Positions 32,616 to 44,118 of a stretch of DNA of 64,000 nt are shown here, piece by piece. The stretch comes from Isoetes taiwanensis. Lineage: Eukaryota; Streptophyta; Lycopodiopsida; Isoetales; Isoetaceae. How positions within the stretch are numbered: the first letter of the stretch is position 1; each line of letters opens with the position of its first letter. Position numbers and translations under genes: made by a program. A model generated the notes under the pieces. The model was not told the DNA's origin and searched no databases. It saw nothing but the letters and a program-made list of their open reading frames with translations. The DNA lies in assembly GCA_021234155.1 (NCBI GenBank), contig JAJEKV010000017.1:7539253-7603252 (forward strand), given 5' to 3'.

Positions 32616-34540
32616 CTGTAAACAACAGGAGAGTCGAAGATTACATTCTTTGCATTAAGAAAAGTTAGACTCAAGCAAGAATAAAAGCCATCCAGACTTA
32701 CCGTTATAGAGAATTTGAAGCAGGAGGCAAGCCTTATCTCAGAGCCGTCCTATTTAGAGTTTAGAAGGTTTCAATGAGAAAAGCTAAAAGGGCATCATTA
32801 CCTTCAACCAATCTTGATAGTAAGAAATGCAAGAGGAACTAACGATGCTCAAAACCAGTTTTTCAAAGTCAGAATTGAAGCTCTGCAGAATCTTGCCGCA
32901 TGATTCTCAAGTAGCACAAGAGCGCAAAAATAAAACCAATTCTAAAGACTCTCCCAGGCCGGCAGAACTTCCAACGCCACCCATCAACACGCTGGAATTT
33001 TCATGTTTTTCCTCCACCGTGGATCAAATCTAACGATTATGAGGCTCTCCACGTGGACAAATTTCCTAGTTGGCAGCAACGTGGACAGCTTCAAATTGCT
33101 TCAAAGTGTTAACTTGCGTTTGTGCAAACGTGCGAAAAACTAAAAAAAAAAAAAAAAAAATACTCATGTTTTGGCAGGGTTGGAAATTGAATTCTGCAGG
33201 CCTTCAACCCTGATGTTTCCAACGCTGATGTTTTGGCAATTTACCATAATTTCTTGAAATGTCTCGGTGAACCTTTGTATTTATGGTTGATGCGGCTTCT
33301 AGGCGATTCCTCAGCGTTCGATCTGGGAATCTTCCCAGGGATATGCCCTCTAGGACCATCCTAGCCTTACACCTAAGCATGGGATGGGGTCAAATGCTTA
33401 GGTGGCTCTACTTTTAAGGGGGGTTGACCATTGGAATCCAACCCAATAATAGGTTGACTCCAAATTAGAATCAAGCTATACTCATGCTGCATTCCCCTAA
33501 TGGTAGGAACATGTCATAGATAGGCAACAGGGGATAATGCTACTAAGCAAGGGATTTATGGACTCTATCTGGCCGGAATCACCATCTAATGCAGATATGG
33601 TTTGCTAACAAAAGCAATTTTACCTTCTGAACTCGGCCAGCTACATCAAACCTTCAGATCCCTCTGTTAGGCCCCAATGAAGCACTTCCCAAAATAGGGG
33701 AAATGTAAAGATTCCATTTTGCCCTATTCTCATACTCTTTTATATACAATACTCCCGATAAACCACTTAAATCATATGTTATAAACATACGCTTTCATCA
33801 ACCAGCAAACCATTTCCCTCTCTTAGAACTTCAAGTTTCAACAAAAGGTTATCTATTTTTTTATCTAAACCATTGGGTTCAATCTTATGTGAGGTTCACA
33901 TGAACAAAGAGATCGATGTCTGCTGACAATTTACTAACTACGTATTGAATCCAAAGAATTTCAGCCCATTATAGGGATTCGATAGCCGCACGTGATACAA
34001 TGTCACTAACATTATTTTGTCGTACCTTCCCATCGCTGATTCGGCTTGCTTAATAATCTTTGGAAATATGCATCTGAACCCCCTTTAAGCATCCATGGTT
34101 TTGAATTTTGCTTTTTATTTTTGATACACCCTTCTATGTGGATATTGTGGAGTAGCATCTATGAAAATTCTAAGGAAAGATTACACAGTACCTTAAACCA
34201 ATATAATGTTAGTCATATAATTTATTATATTTTTTACCTTTCCACAAGATCTATCAGTGTTGCCAATAGGGCGCCATTGAGGATGAATGCCACACTCTTC
34301 AGACTTGCCTAGCATTCGATCATATCACGGGCCACGGCATGTTCGATTAGTTATGCACGCCGGTTCCGTGCATGTCTTTGTGAACACGGCCTCCATGGGC
34401 TTGCTGGGATCATACCTTCATGAGGTTATGGATACATGGACTCAGCTATGTCCTCTGGTGCAATATTAAATTGTTCTATACGATTGTACAATCTACCAGC
34501 ATACTTATTACTACTAAGGTTTTTCCCTCAAAATCCTTCA
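32616..34540. other. upstream flank of the SmF fragment; hairpin; no gene
   Basis: May include SmF leader and promoter (32616-33100). It contains an A run at about 33141-33160 and a perfect 11-bp hairpin, CACCTAAGCAT / ATGCTTAGGTG, at 33370-33380 and 33394-33404 with a 13-base loop. No supported coding gene. Confidence 0.35.
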
Positions 34541-34554
34541 AAGGCGGGGTAGTC

Positions 34555-34650
34555 CTAACAATAATGTGTTTGTTGCTCTCTTTATTTGGGCCCCATAGGT
34601 CAATTTGGTCTCCATGGACGATAAAAATATATTCTATTCTATTCTTTCTT
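34555..34650 (+). repeat. SINE-like 3' end with ATTCT tail (copy 1)
   Basis: GGTCTCCATGGACGATAAAA followed by a TATTCTATTCTATTC tail. The same 3' end occurs at 35163-35235 and, more diverged, at 63145-63215. Shared 3' sequence plus a short tandem tail is characteristic of SINE or LINE 3' ends. Confidence 0.6.
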
Positions 34651-34689
34651 ATCTATGATTCTAAATCAACCTACTATTGGTGCATTTCT

Positions 34690-34900
34690 TATAGTTTAGT
34701 GACTAGTCCTCTGGGTTAGCAATTTGGAGATCTTGTGTTCAAGTCTTTCTTGGGACATTTAGGGGACCATCGTACGTTTTGGGATGTTGCCATATGGTAT
34801 GACGTAAAAAGTAAGGTTTATATTATTGAGTCATGTAGACCTCATGATCCACGAGATAGCATGGACGATAAAAGTCAATTCAATTCTTATTATTACATGA
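34690..34900 (+). mobile_element. tRNA-derived SINE candidate
   Basis: A-box-like TAGTTTAGTGAC (34692-34703) and B-box-like TGTTCAAGTCT (34735-34745) are spaced as in a tRNA. The element ends with CATGGACGATAAAA and an AATTCAATTCTT tail, as in the neighbouring ATTCT-tailed copies. About 210 bp. No coding potential. Confidence 0.6.
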
Positions 34901-35162
34901 TAGTTTTGCTTTGCTTGCGATGATACTTTCCCAAAGATTTATGTTGCTCATCGTACTAGTAAATTTCCACCTATCTTCGAAAACTACCACACAAAACATA
35001 TCTCCATCAATTTTGAGATCAAGAATCTCCAATTAGCATGATTAAGAGTATCAAATATTCAAATAATACTTCTTGAATTACGCTTGCAAGAGAATACTTC
35101 TTGAATTATGCTTGTCAACAAATTTGCAAGCACTTAACTCGGACAGTAATACGCTTGATGCA

Positions 35163-35235
35163 CCTCCTGTTTGGGTCCCACAGGCCAATTGGTCTCCATG
35201 GACGATAAAAACACTATTCTATTCTATTCTATAAT
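35163..35235 (+). repeat. SINE-like 3' end with ATTCT tail (copy 2)
   Basis: GGTCTCCATGGACGATAAAA followed by ACACTATTCTATTCTATTC. Very similar to 34590-34650, including the GGGYCCCAYAGGYCAATT stretch before it. Confidence 0.6.
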
Positions 35236-35714
35236 ATTGTGTGAATTGATTCCATCTACAAAGATCTGGAGGGTAGCATATCTCATATTTCAGTCATCGA
35301 TAGGGTTTTTGCAAGATGGATTCCACGTGGATGCCCTTCGAGAAGGCTAAGATTGTGTGTGGTTTTTAATTAGGAAATGACCCCACATAGATCTGAGTTA
35401 TATGTGATGATTAAAGCATATGGAATCCCTTCGACTACATTCCATCAGAATTTAGAATATTCTATACGAATTTCTATCCTTAAAATCATCATGTCGAGAA
35501 GGATACTATCATAACTATTTGAGGGGCATATTGGTGGTGGAGGTGCACTACTATTGTCATGACCCTACTCAAAAATCAAAGAATATACTAGAAAATACAC
35601 AAGAACGAGCCCAACGGGCTAGCAGGAACACAAGAACAAGATTTAGAAGCCTCAAAATTGGTATTGAACCAGAATGTCGATCCTTATCTGTCAAAGACCC
35701 CTTTATATACTGAA

Positions 35715-35855
35715 AAAATGGTCTCTTTTTTATATGTTGGTTTTGCAATGCAAAGTCTCATATTCAAATCCATCTTTCATGTTATCTTTCTTATATTTGT
35801 TTGATGACCATTTATGTATACCATGTATAATCTTATCTTATCTTATCTTAATAAA
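35715..35855 (+). mobile_element. SINE candidate with TTATC tail
   Basis: A B-box-like ATTCAAATCC near 35760 and a tail of TCTTATCTTATCTTATC at about 35832-35850. The A box is weak. The layout resembles the other SINE candidates here. Confidence 0.4.
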
Positions 35856-36715
35856 GGGGGAAGCAATACAGACAGAATCGTAAAATGAAAGAGGGAGAAG
35901 AAAAGAGTTTGCAAGCTATATGGAAGACGAGACACAATCAGGAGCTAAAACAAGGGGACAAACCAGGAGAACGAGTGGAGAAGGCGGACAACAAAAAAGG
36001 AAGAATGCTTGAAGAAATGATGAAATAAGTATCTAGTATTGGAATTGGATTGGTTATCCCCTGGATGATGGAGAAAGGCCAGGGGAGGCAAAAGACCAAT
36101 ACCTGATTTGCCTCGTTGAGAACTAAGAACACGACACAAAAAGACTCCCAGAAGAACTAGGATACACTCACTTCTCTACATTGTTGGATTAGCATGTTCT
36201 ATTAAAAACAACATCATCAATGGGATATGTATTTTAACAAGTGATATTAATAAAAAATGCATGCTCATTAATATTGAGATGTTTGATCAACAGGATCTAT
36301 ACCTGATAATTGCCTATTATCCCCCGAATAGTGATAGACTGAAATTGCTAAATCTGGGGAAAATCATCATGAAATGGAAGATAGGAGACCCCATATTAGG
36401 GGAGGATCGAATACCGGAGCAGTCAAGAGCGCGGACACTAGTACTCAATATAGATAAGTAGATGGGCAAAAGTGGACACAAAAAGATGAATGGGGGTGGG
36501 TGATAGAGGATAAAGTGGAATGCTTGATGTAAGAAATGAACTATTGGTAGAGATATGCACGACAACTTGGGGAATATGTAGCACAATAAATGGGGTGTCC
36601 TAGGGGATTTGATATGGATATAAAAATGGCAATTCCTCAAACCGTAGACCATATCCCAAAATAATTGAATGTGTTGTTATAAAAAAACCATAGATTTAAG
36701 ATAAAAAAATAATTA

Positions 36716-36870
36716 TTTAGCTCACTGGTTATATTGGTCAAAGTAGTGTTATTAGGACTTACAATTATTTTGGTAGAGGTTCGAGCCCTTGCATTTCATA
36801 TTCTAAAACTTTAGGTAAAGCCGTATAGAGGCTCGATATTCTATCAAAACCATAGGTGAATGCGTATTTC
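36716..36870 (+). repeat. tRNA-like SINE head
   Basis: A-box-like TAGCTCACTGG at 36718-36728 and B box GGTTCGAGCCC at about 36778-36788. The spacing is longer than in a tRNA. No clear 3' end. Confidence 0.45.
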
Positions 36871-37128
36871 AGATTTCAAATCATAGCCGCCCCCAATCAT
36901 AAATGACCATAAGCGAAATGAGAGATGCCCAGAGGCTCCGACATACGGTATGGTGTTCTAGTCCAAGATGCAATGGAATACGTAGGAGTAACTCCGGACA
37001 ATTCACAAGCCAAAACATACATTGGAAGAGTATAGTAGACTACATCATTGCAAAACGAGGGAGGCGTGAGAGAACATAATGACTGGTCAATGGGCAGAAA
37101 GGGAGAGTCATAGACTTATACTTCTAAA

Positions 37129-37336
37129 GCCAGTAAGGAAGGATAAGAACACGTTTGGGGGAGGCAACAAAGGCACAATTTAAATTCAAAGCAAACCAGT
37201 CTTAGCATTTCCTCTCGAGGGTCAAAAGTGGAAGCCAGTAAGGAAGGATAAGAACACGATTGGGGGAGGCAACAAAGGCACAATTGAAATTCAAAGCAAA
37301 CTAGTCTTAGCATTTCCTCTCGAGGGTCAAAAGTGG
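37129..37336. repeat. tandem duplication, 104-bp unit, two copies
   Basis: GCCAGTAAGGAAGGATAAGA starts at 37129 and 37233; the two units differ at only a few positions. No gene is associated. Confidence 0.85.
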
Positions 37337-38937
37337 CATCCAAGTGTGGGATTAGAGAGTCATGCCCCTAAGGAAAATAGGTTAAATGGTATACTGGTAT
37401 GAGATGCTACAACAATATTTGGAGAATACAAAGGGAAGAAGAGAAAACAAGCATTCATGATGTCAGTATGGTACAATGAGGAGTGGGGAAAAAAGAGGAA
37501 AAAGAGACACTCAAGGAAGACATAATGATATCAAAAAAAGTAAAAAATAAAGTAAAAAACATTGGCACGTTCGTGAATAACATGTAAAATATTGAATACA
37601 ATACAATACACCAGAACAAAAAATTTCAGAATAATTTTTTTTTTTTTTTTTTTTGGATACAAAATGTGGCCATTATAATATCATCTCCTAAAGTAAGGAA
37701 TGAAAGAGGCCCAGAGAATAAATTGCCCAATCTACTTGTCTTAGTTTCAATATCTTCACAAAAGCTTACTGCATTACAATGATCTTCCACATATAGTTTG
37801 CAATGTTCTCTTTCGCATGCCTTCTGGCTTGTTCAGCCATGGCTAAGCTCTGGATTTAACCAAGCCTCTCCTGTTCATCTTCTCTTTCTTGTTTTGCTGC
37901 ATGAATCCAAAAACAACCCTAAATTCTGCCATGCACACACCTGGAAAGCCAAATAAAATCAATTTATAGCCAATTCAACACAATATGTTGGTGAACCATC
38001 AAAATTTATGTTCCAGAATCAAGTACAAGCTAAAGCATAGGGAAGCTCAAGCTTCTTAGGATCAAGCAGACCCCTGTGTCCAGGAATTATATTACCCCTT
38101 ACAATAGTATGCCCAGGTTAAGCAGGCTACCCAGCTCATCTAGGAATCCTTCGATATGCAAGCGGCTATCCAACAAAAACTGATGGCTGCCTTTGCGTTT
38201 GTGGGTTTTGAAATAATAAGGCCTTAAAAAGATAAATAAAAAAAAATTCTTAAAAAGTTTGTTACATCTAATAATAATCAGCCCTTAAAAAGATAATCCA
38301 ATGAAATAATATAAGCCATTAAAATAATATAAGCCTCTTCATTTCCCTTTTCATTTTCAGCTATATATTTTCCTTTATATTTATATGAACTTTGAATGTC
38401 TCAACATGCATAAAAGAACCCCTATTTTTGAATAAACCTTTTTTCCCCCAACAAAAAGCTTGTAAAAATCATTTGCCAACGTAATCAAGAGGAACGCCCA
38501 GAAATACATGAGATTGTTGAAATAAAAAAGGAACAGAAACATGAACCAACACTAATGGGACTTGGCTATCCAATTGAAGAAACACCCCAACGGGTGGAAA
38601 TGAAAGCCGAAAAAGGAGGAGGCAGATCAAGGCAAGATGAAGACAAGAACAATGAGGGAATTGATTGGGTTTCAATATCTGCAAATACTATATAAGACAG
38701 GAAAGGCACTAATAATAATAATAATGATAATAATAATAGCAGATGATATACGTACGAAGATTAGCGCAAGCAATAAAGTATCAGACATCTATGGGCTAAC
38801 AATTGAAATGCTAAAATATATAGAATCTGTTTTAGGAGAAATAGCGACAAACACATTCAACCAGATAGGTCATATAGGAATACCCGAAAAAAGCATATCC
38901 CGAAGTAGATTGTCGTATATCAAGATCACCTCCCTAG
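37337..38937. other. no gene; T run and AAT microsatellite
   Basis: A T run at about 37635-37654 could be the poly(A) of a minus-strand retroposed sequence, since the adjoining minus strand looks like a transcript 3' end, but no source is recognised. AAT/GAT microsatellite at about 38710-38738. Confidence 0.35.
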
Positions 38938-41500
38938 TCTGAGTCAGTATATGCACTTAGATTCAAATCCTTAGAATTGTAAACTAATCCATGATATGAT
39001 GTGCCTTTTAAATATTTTACAACATGCTTGGCAGCTATCCAATGGCCTCTTCTATAATTGTTACAAAATCTACTCAGCATATTTACTACATAGGTAATGT
39101 CTGGTCTTGAACCATTTGCTAAATAGGTTAAACAACCAATCAATTATCTGTATGGAACCTTTTCCAATTACGTAAACCTGCTGTTAGATTTGGGACACAT
39201 GTCCTTACATATCTTCTGACCTGGCACAATGGGAGTTTTTGCAGCTTTGCAATCAACCATCTTGAATTTCTTTAGCAAACTATGAATACTCTTAGTTTGT
39301 TTTAAACAAAGCAAGCCCTTCTCCTTGTCTCTTTCAACCTTCATCCCTAAAAAACTCTTTAGTTTAAATTTCTTCTATAAGATAATTTTGCAATGCTCCA
39401 TGCATTGTATATTAGTGGTACTTATAATGCGGTCATCAGCGTAAAGTGCAATTAGACAATAATCTTTCATATATAGATTGCCATCGTCTCAAGCTTATTA
39501 AAACCCTTTTGCTTTTAAATAATAGTTCATACACTTGTGCCATTGTCTAGGTGATTGCCTTAACCCATAGACTGCTAGATTTAACTTCCCAACATAATTT
39601 TTACCAATTTCAAATCCTGGGGCCTGGTACATGAAGATTTCTTCTTCTAGATCAGCATTCAAAAATGCTATGGATATATCCATGTGATGTAACTTTAGAT
39701 TCTTTGCATTTGCAAGCATTAAAAGTAGCCTAACACTTGTCAATTAAAGTCGTCCACAAAAGGTAAGAAAATACCTTTTTCCAGTTCTTCCTTGTACATT
39801 AATGGGTCCACATAAGTCTGAATGTACAATTTTCAAAATGTCCTTTGCCCTTTTTCCTTTCTTTGCAAATGGCAGCCTTGAATGCTTGCCCAACATACAC
39901 CCATAACATAGCTTTCTTCTGCAACCTTCACTCATTTTTCCTTTAAGCATATTTTTCTTTATCATCAAATCTATATTTTATAATTGAGTATGAGCTAACC
40001 GCTCATGCCATAAATTTGTACCTTCATCAAAGTCAACATTATTAACACAATAATCATTTGAGAACTCAAATAAGTTGCCAACTCGAATTGGGAAAAACTC
40101 AACTTTATTATTTCTCAAAACTTTACAAATTTTCTTATCAAATGTACAGACAAATCCAAAATCAACCAACTAGAAACTAAGTTCTTAATAATTCTTGGCA
40201 CACACAAGACGTGTTCCAACTTTACAGGATTTCCTTCTAAATTAAATAGCTGCAACATTCCTTCAGTATATGCATTTTGCAATCTGCCATCCCCGAGTTT
40301 TACACTTTTTGTACAAGCATCAGCTTTTTTCACTTAGCAGGTTGGCATTGCTTCTTTTCTCCTCCACTATCTAGTATAAAAGAAAGAGCAGACTTATTAG
40401 TTCCATCACAATGAGAAAGCATACAAACCGGTTTTACCTCTATCTCCTCATCTTCTCATTTCTCTTCTTCTTCAGTATCATTGCTTTCCTCAGATGCAAC
40501 ATTAAAAGCGGCGGCCTCTTACGCCATCTCTTCCTCTGGGCATGTTGCCCCTTCCTCTGCCACCACGTACTCTTCCTTCTCTCCGTCTAGCAATACCTTT
40601 AGGAGATGGGCATTCTCTAACATAATGGCCTACACCGCCACAAGTGTAGCAACTCACACTCTTTGCACCATTAGGACAATTAATTTTGATATGTCCTATT
40701 TCACCACAAAGATACCGGTCCGGAGAATAAACTTCCAGTTTTTGCCGCGTGCCTTTGTATTCCCCTTTATTCTTCTGGTTGCTACCCATCGATTGCCTTG
40801 TAGCTCCATCTTCTTCATCCTCTATAAGTTTCTTTTGCTCTATTTCAGTTCTGGCCAGTTTTTTAGCCTCATCTCTGTTTTTTGCCACTGTCTTGATCAG
40901 CGTGGAAAGAGTTTTTATATTAGAAAATACCTGGACACTTGTAGGATTCTTGCATTCGCAGATAAGCCTTCCCCTGCAACTTCCAAATCTGCACAAATTA
41001 AATCAAAATTTGCAAACAACTCCGTCACATCCATCTTTCTATCATATTTAAGCATTCTCAACTCTTTCTCAAGGACGTCAATTTGATACAAATTCTTTTC
41101 TTGAAAATTCTTTATAAGATACTTCCACATTTCCTTAGGACTAAGTTCTCTAATTTTAATAATGATGTTAGGAGCTACCTTGCACATTATAATAGCCCTA
41201 TCTTCAGTAGTTTTAAGTTCAACGTCTTCAACATTAACAAGTTTAGATGAAGAACTTATCTCTGCATCTTTCCCAGTAGAGCTACAAGACACTTCATCTC
41301 ATGTTGCCCTACTTTCTGCAGACCATTCTTGTGGCTCAATAAGACTCTACAATTTTTTAAACATAAGCACTTCCTTCATCTGTTCCTTCCATGTCTCAAA
41401 ATCCTTCCTTTCCTTTTAACACATCTATGGAATTCATGAGGGTTGCTCCAAAATGGGTTGACGTTCTATCAGCTCTGATTGCAATATCTAACAACTATGA
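38938..41500 (-). mobile_element. internally deleted Copia retrotransposon
   Basis: From 41460 leftward: a UBN2-type gag (MWKYLIKNFQEKNLYQIDVL); two zinc knuckles at about 40650-40760, the second complete (CYTCGGVGHYVREC), the first with its leading Cys replaced by Arg; protease/GAG-pre-integrase remnants; an integrase zinc-finger end (CYGCMLGKHSRLPF, HSDLCGP, YFLTF) to about 39750; then directly the RT (HMDISIAFLNADLEEEIF, VYGLRQSPRQWHK, YADD near 39440) and an RNase H-proximal piece (LANGSRPDITYVVNMLSRFC). Most of the integrase core and the RT N-terminus are deleted at about 39745. The element stops abruptly at 38938. A PBS-like ATCAGAGCTGATAGAA lies near 41475-41490. LTRs not defined. Confidence 0.82.
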
Positions 41501-41834
41501 ATATTACTTCTAAACCTTTATATAATGTCAACCACTGTTGTATTTCGTTAAACCAAAAACAAATTCGTTAAACCTTTATATATCCCATGTGAACAGTGTT
41601 TTATTCAATGTCGGAATCTTCAACTTCAAGTATCTTATGCAGCCGATTTATGTCAAAATCAGTCTGCATCTCTGTACAACCGATTGCCAGGCCTCATCCT
41701 TCCTATAGAGCCAACGTTCTCTTTTCTTCGATATGATGCGTTATCATTCTTTGTATTTTGTGTTGGGCACCTGGCCTGATCATATCTAAGTTCTTAAATA
41801 CAACATACACAGCTAAAGATATAGACCATTGAAA

Positions 41835-41844
41835 CAACTGTATA
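41835..41844. repeat. target-site duplication of the split LINE, left copy
   Basis: CAACTGTATA. Its reverse complement occurs at 56413-56422, next to the poly(A) of the LINE's second half. The inverted relation is what an inversion of the intervening DNA predicts. Confidence 0.8.
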
Positions 41845-43757
41845 ATAAACTAGTTTTTCAAGATCAATATAAATCTAAATTTTGGGAGCAGTCACCCTTA
41901 AATGATATTTTCTGTGATAAGGAAAACTCCAATCCCAATATTCATTGGGATGATGATATCTTCCTTGATAAGGCCCCAGGCTCTATTTTAGAAGGTAATA
42001 ACTCTATCAAAATAAAGACCTTTGGAAATACGAGAAAGAAAAAGACAGCCACTAAATTGATTAAGATCTATACCAGACATAAAACTAGCAGAAAAACTAG
42101 AAGCCATCATTAATTGGCCTATTCCCTTCTGCTTTTCTTTCTGCTTCTTACAAATATCCAGGGATGAACATTATGTCCTAGAATTTAAGGGGGATTAAAG
42201 ATCCTCTAAAAAAAAGAAGAGCCATTGCCCAAATAAGGCAATATAATGCTCGAGATCTCTTTTGCCGAGGAGCTCGAGGCCGCCTCTTTTTGAGTGCTTT
42301 CGAATTTGGCGGATTGGATTTCCCCGGCTATTCTTCAACATGGATCGAGGCCACAGGAACCTCAGGTGGCCTGTGTATTATTTGGAGAAATCTGTCTCAC
42401 AATGCTATTTATAATAGTCCTTGCAGATCCTAGCAAGATGTATCCTTCACTCTAAATGATATGGATTTTGGGATAATAAACATTTATGCCTCAACCAACC
42501 CCAAGGTTAGGGAAGCTACTTGGTCACAAATTGATAGCTGGCTAAATGATCAGAATATTACATCTTGGATTCTTGCTGGAGATTTCAACAACACTCCCTT
42601 ATGGGACCTCAAAATTGGTAAGCATATTAATATGTCTGCCAAAGAAAAAGAATGTTGGTCTACCCTTTTAGACAATCATCTCTTTCACCACATTCCTTCC
42701 TCTACTGCCAAATTTACTTGGTCAAACAAGCAAAATGGCAAAAAAGAGTATTCTCATGCTTTAGACAAATTCTACATCACCAATTTAAATAATCCTATTT
42801 GGGATAATTGTTTGGTATCCAGTGATGAAAGCACATCTATCTCGGATCATCAACCCCAATTTCTCTCTACAAGGATTGAAATTTCTCAAAAAAGGCAGGG
42901 TAACATTGCTTATAAGTTTAACATCTCCCTCCTCAAATCTGAGAATCTGTGCTGACTTTAGGAATTTCTACTCTAGTCTTCCAAAGGCTAAAAGCAATGG
43001 TAATCACTCCATGAGAGATCTTTATGCCAATATAAAGCTGCAAAATTTTGGATCAAGGGCTATTCTAAAACATATCATGCTCAGAAAAATAGAGAAAAGC
43101 TCTCTTTGTTACAGGAAATTAAACAAGTCAGAATTCAACTTCAACATGATTCCCATAACCTTGATCTTCACTTGTTAGAGTGCAATCTTGAGACTGCCAT
43201 CAAAATTATAGAGGAGTCTGAAGCACAAGGTGCTGCCATAAGGTGCAAGCTCAAATATCATTCCAATATGGATAATGGCAACTCTAAATTTTTCTTTCGT
43301 GTAGCTAAAAACAGGCTTCTCAAATCTAGCATTTCCTCTGTCCTGAATGATAATAATTCCATTATTGATAATTATGATGATATCTCCTCATTCTTTAATG
43401 GGAAATATAGAGCCTTATGATAATCTGAGTAATCTTCCAAACAATGATGAGATCTTTGTCACTCTCAAATCTTTTGATAAAGGTAAAAGCCCGGGCCCTG
43501 ATGGTTTTCCCCCTGAATTTTACATTGCCTTTTGGAATACTATCAGCTCTGATTTTGTGTACATGATACATGGTTTTTAGAATTCAAATCACCTTCACCC
43601 TGCCATCTCTGCAGGGTTGATATCTCTCATTCCCAAAACTGATGATCCCAAACATTTCTCTGACTGGAGACCTATATCTTTAACTAATACTTCTTACAAA
43701 GTCTGTGCTAAAATCATTGCAAATAGAATTAAGGGTTTCCTGCAAGATATGATTACT
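41845..43757 (+). mobile_element. LINE, first half (endonuclease and start of reverse transcriptase)
   Basis: The plus strand carries an APE-type endonuclease (about 42170-42950) with NLRGIKDPLKK, ILAGDFNNTP, TKFTWSNK-like AKFTWSNKQNGK and SISDHQPQF. A linker follows, then the reverse transcriptase N-part (GKSPGPDGFPPEFY, AGLISLIPKTDD, SDWRPISLTN, ANRIKGFLQDMI). It ends abruptly within the RT at about 43757. The next expected motif, SAFLPN, is found at 59340 on the minus strand. Several frame breaks (about 42955, 43100, 43420). The left edge abuts the target duplication. Confidence 0.9.
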
Positions 43758-44118
43758 CCCCCTGAAAGGAACCAACCTGCTCATGGACCATAGGGCGAGT
43801 GGGATTGGGATCATCCCGTGCCACTACTTCAGGCAAATGTAAGTTCAGTGGAGAAACCACTAGAGAGGGAGAGAAAGGTTTACCAGCAGCTGCTATCAGA
43901 TCTCCAACATCCAAGCTGCTGTCATTGTGAACTGCAGGAGAATCACTAGAAGATATACCATCATACACAGCATCTTCAACGAACTGAACTGACCTGCTTA
44001 CAATAACCTGCTTGTTGGAAGGATCATACAACTTGTAACCTTTCTGATTTTCTGGATACCCAATGAAGATGGCTTTAACAGCCCCGTCATGCAACTTCCC
44101 ATACTTTTTCAGCTTCTC
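43757..44118 (-). mobile_element. Copia mid-segment, inverted relative to its neighbour
   Basis: Minus-strand frame with EKLKKYGKLHDG, AVKAIFIGYPENQKGYKLYD and VIVSRSVQFVED, the stretch between integrase and reverse transcriptase in Copia polyproteins. It should continue into the RT segment, but that lies immediately to the right on the opposite strand. It therefore forms a separately inverted block of about 362 bp at the left inversion breakpoint. Confidence 0.88.

Noticed and set aside
30095-33200. A complete Helitron or Pack-MULE around the SmF/LPXC pieces
   Set aside because: No 5' TC with a 3' hairpin plus CTRR end, nor long terminal inverted repeats, could be identified; capture remains only a hypothesis.
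40481-41086. 201-codon plus-strand frame
   Set aside because: Antisense of the Copia gag and its zinc knuckles, which are recognisable only on the minus strand.
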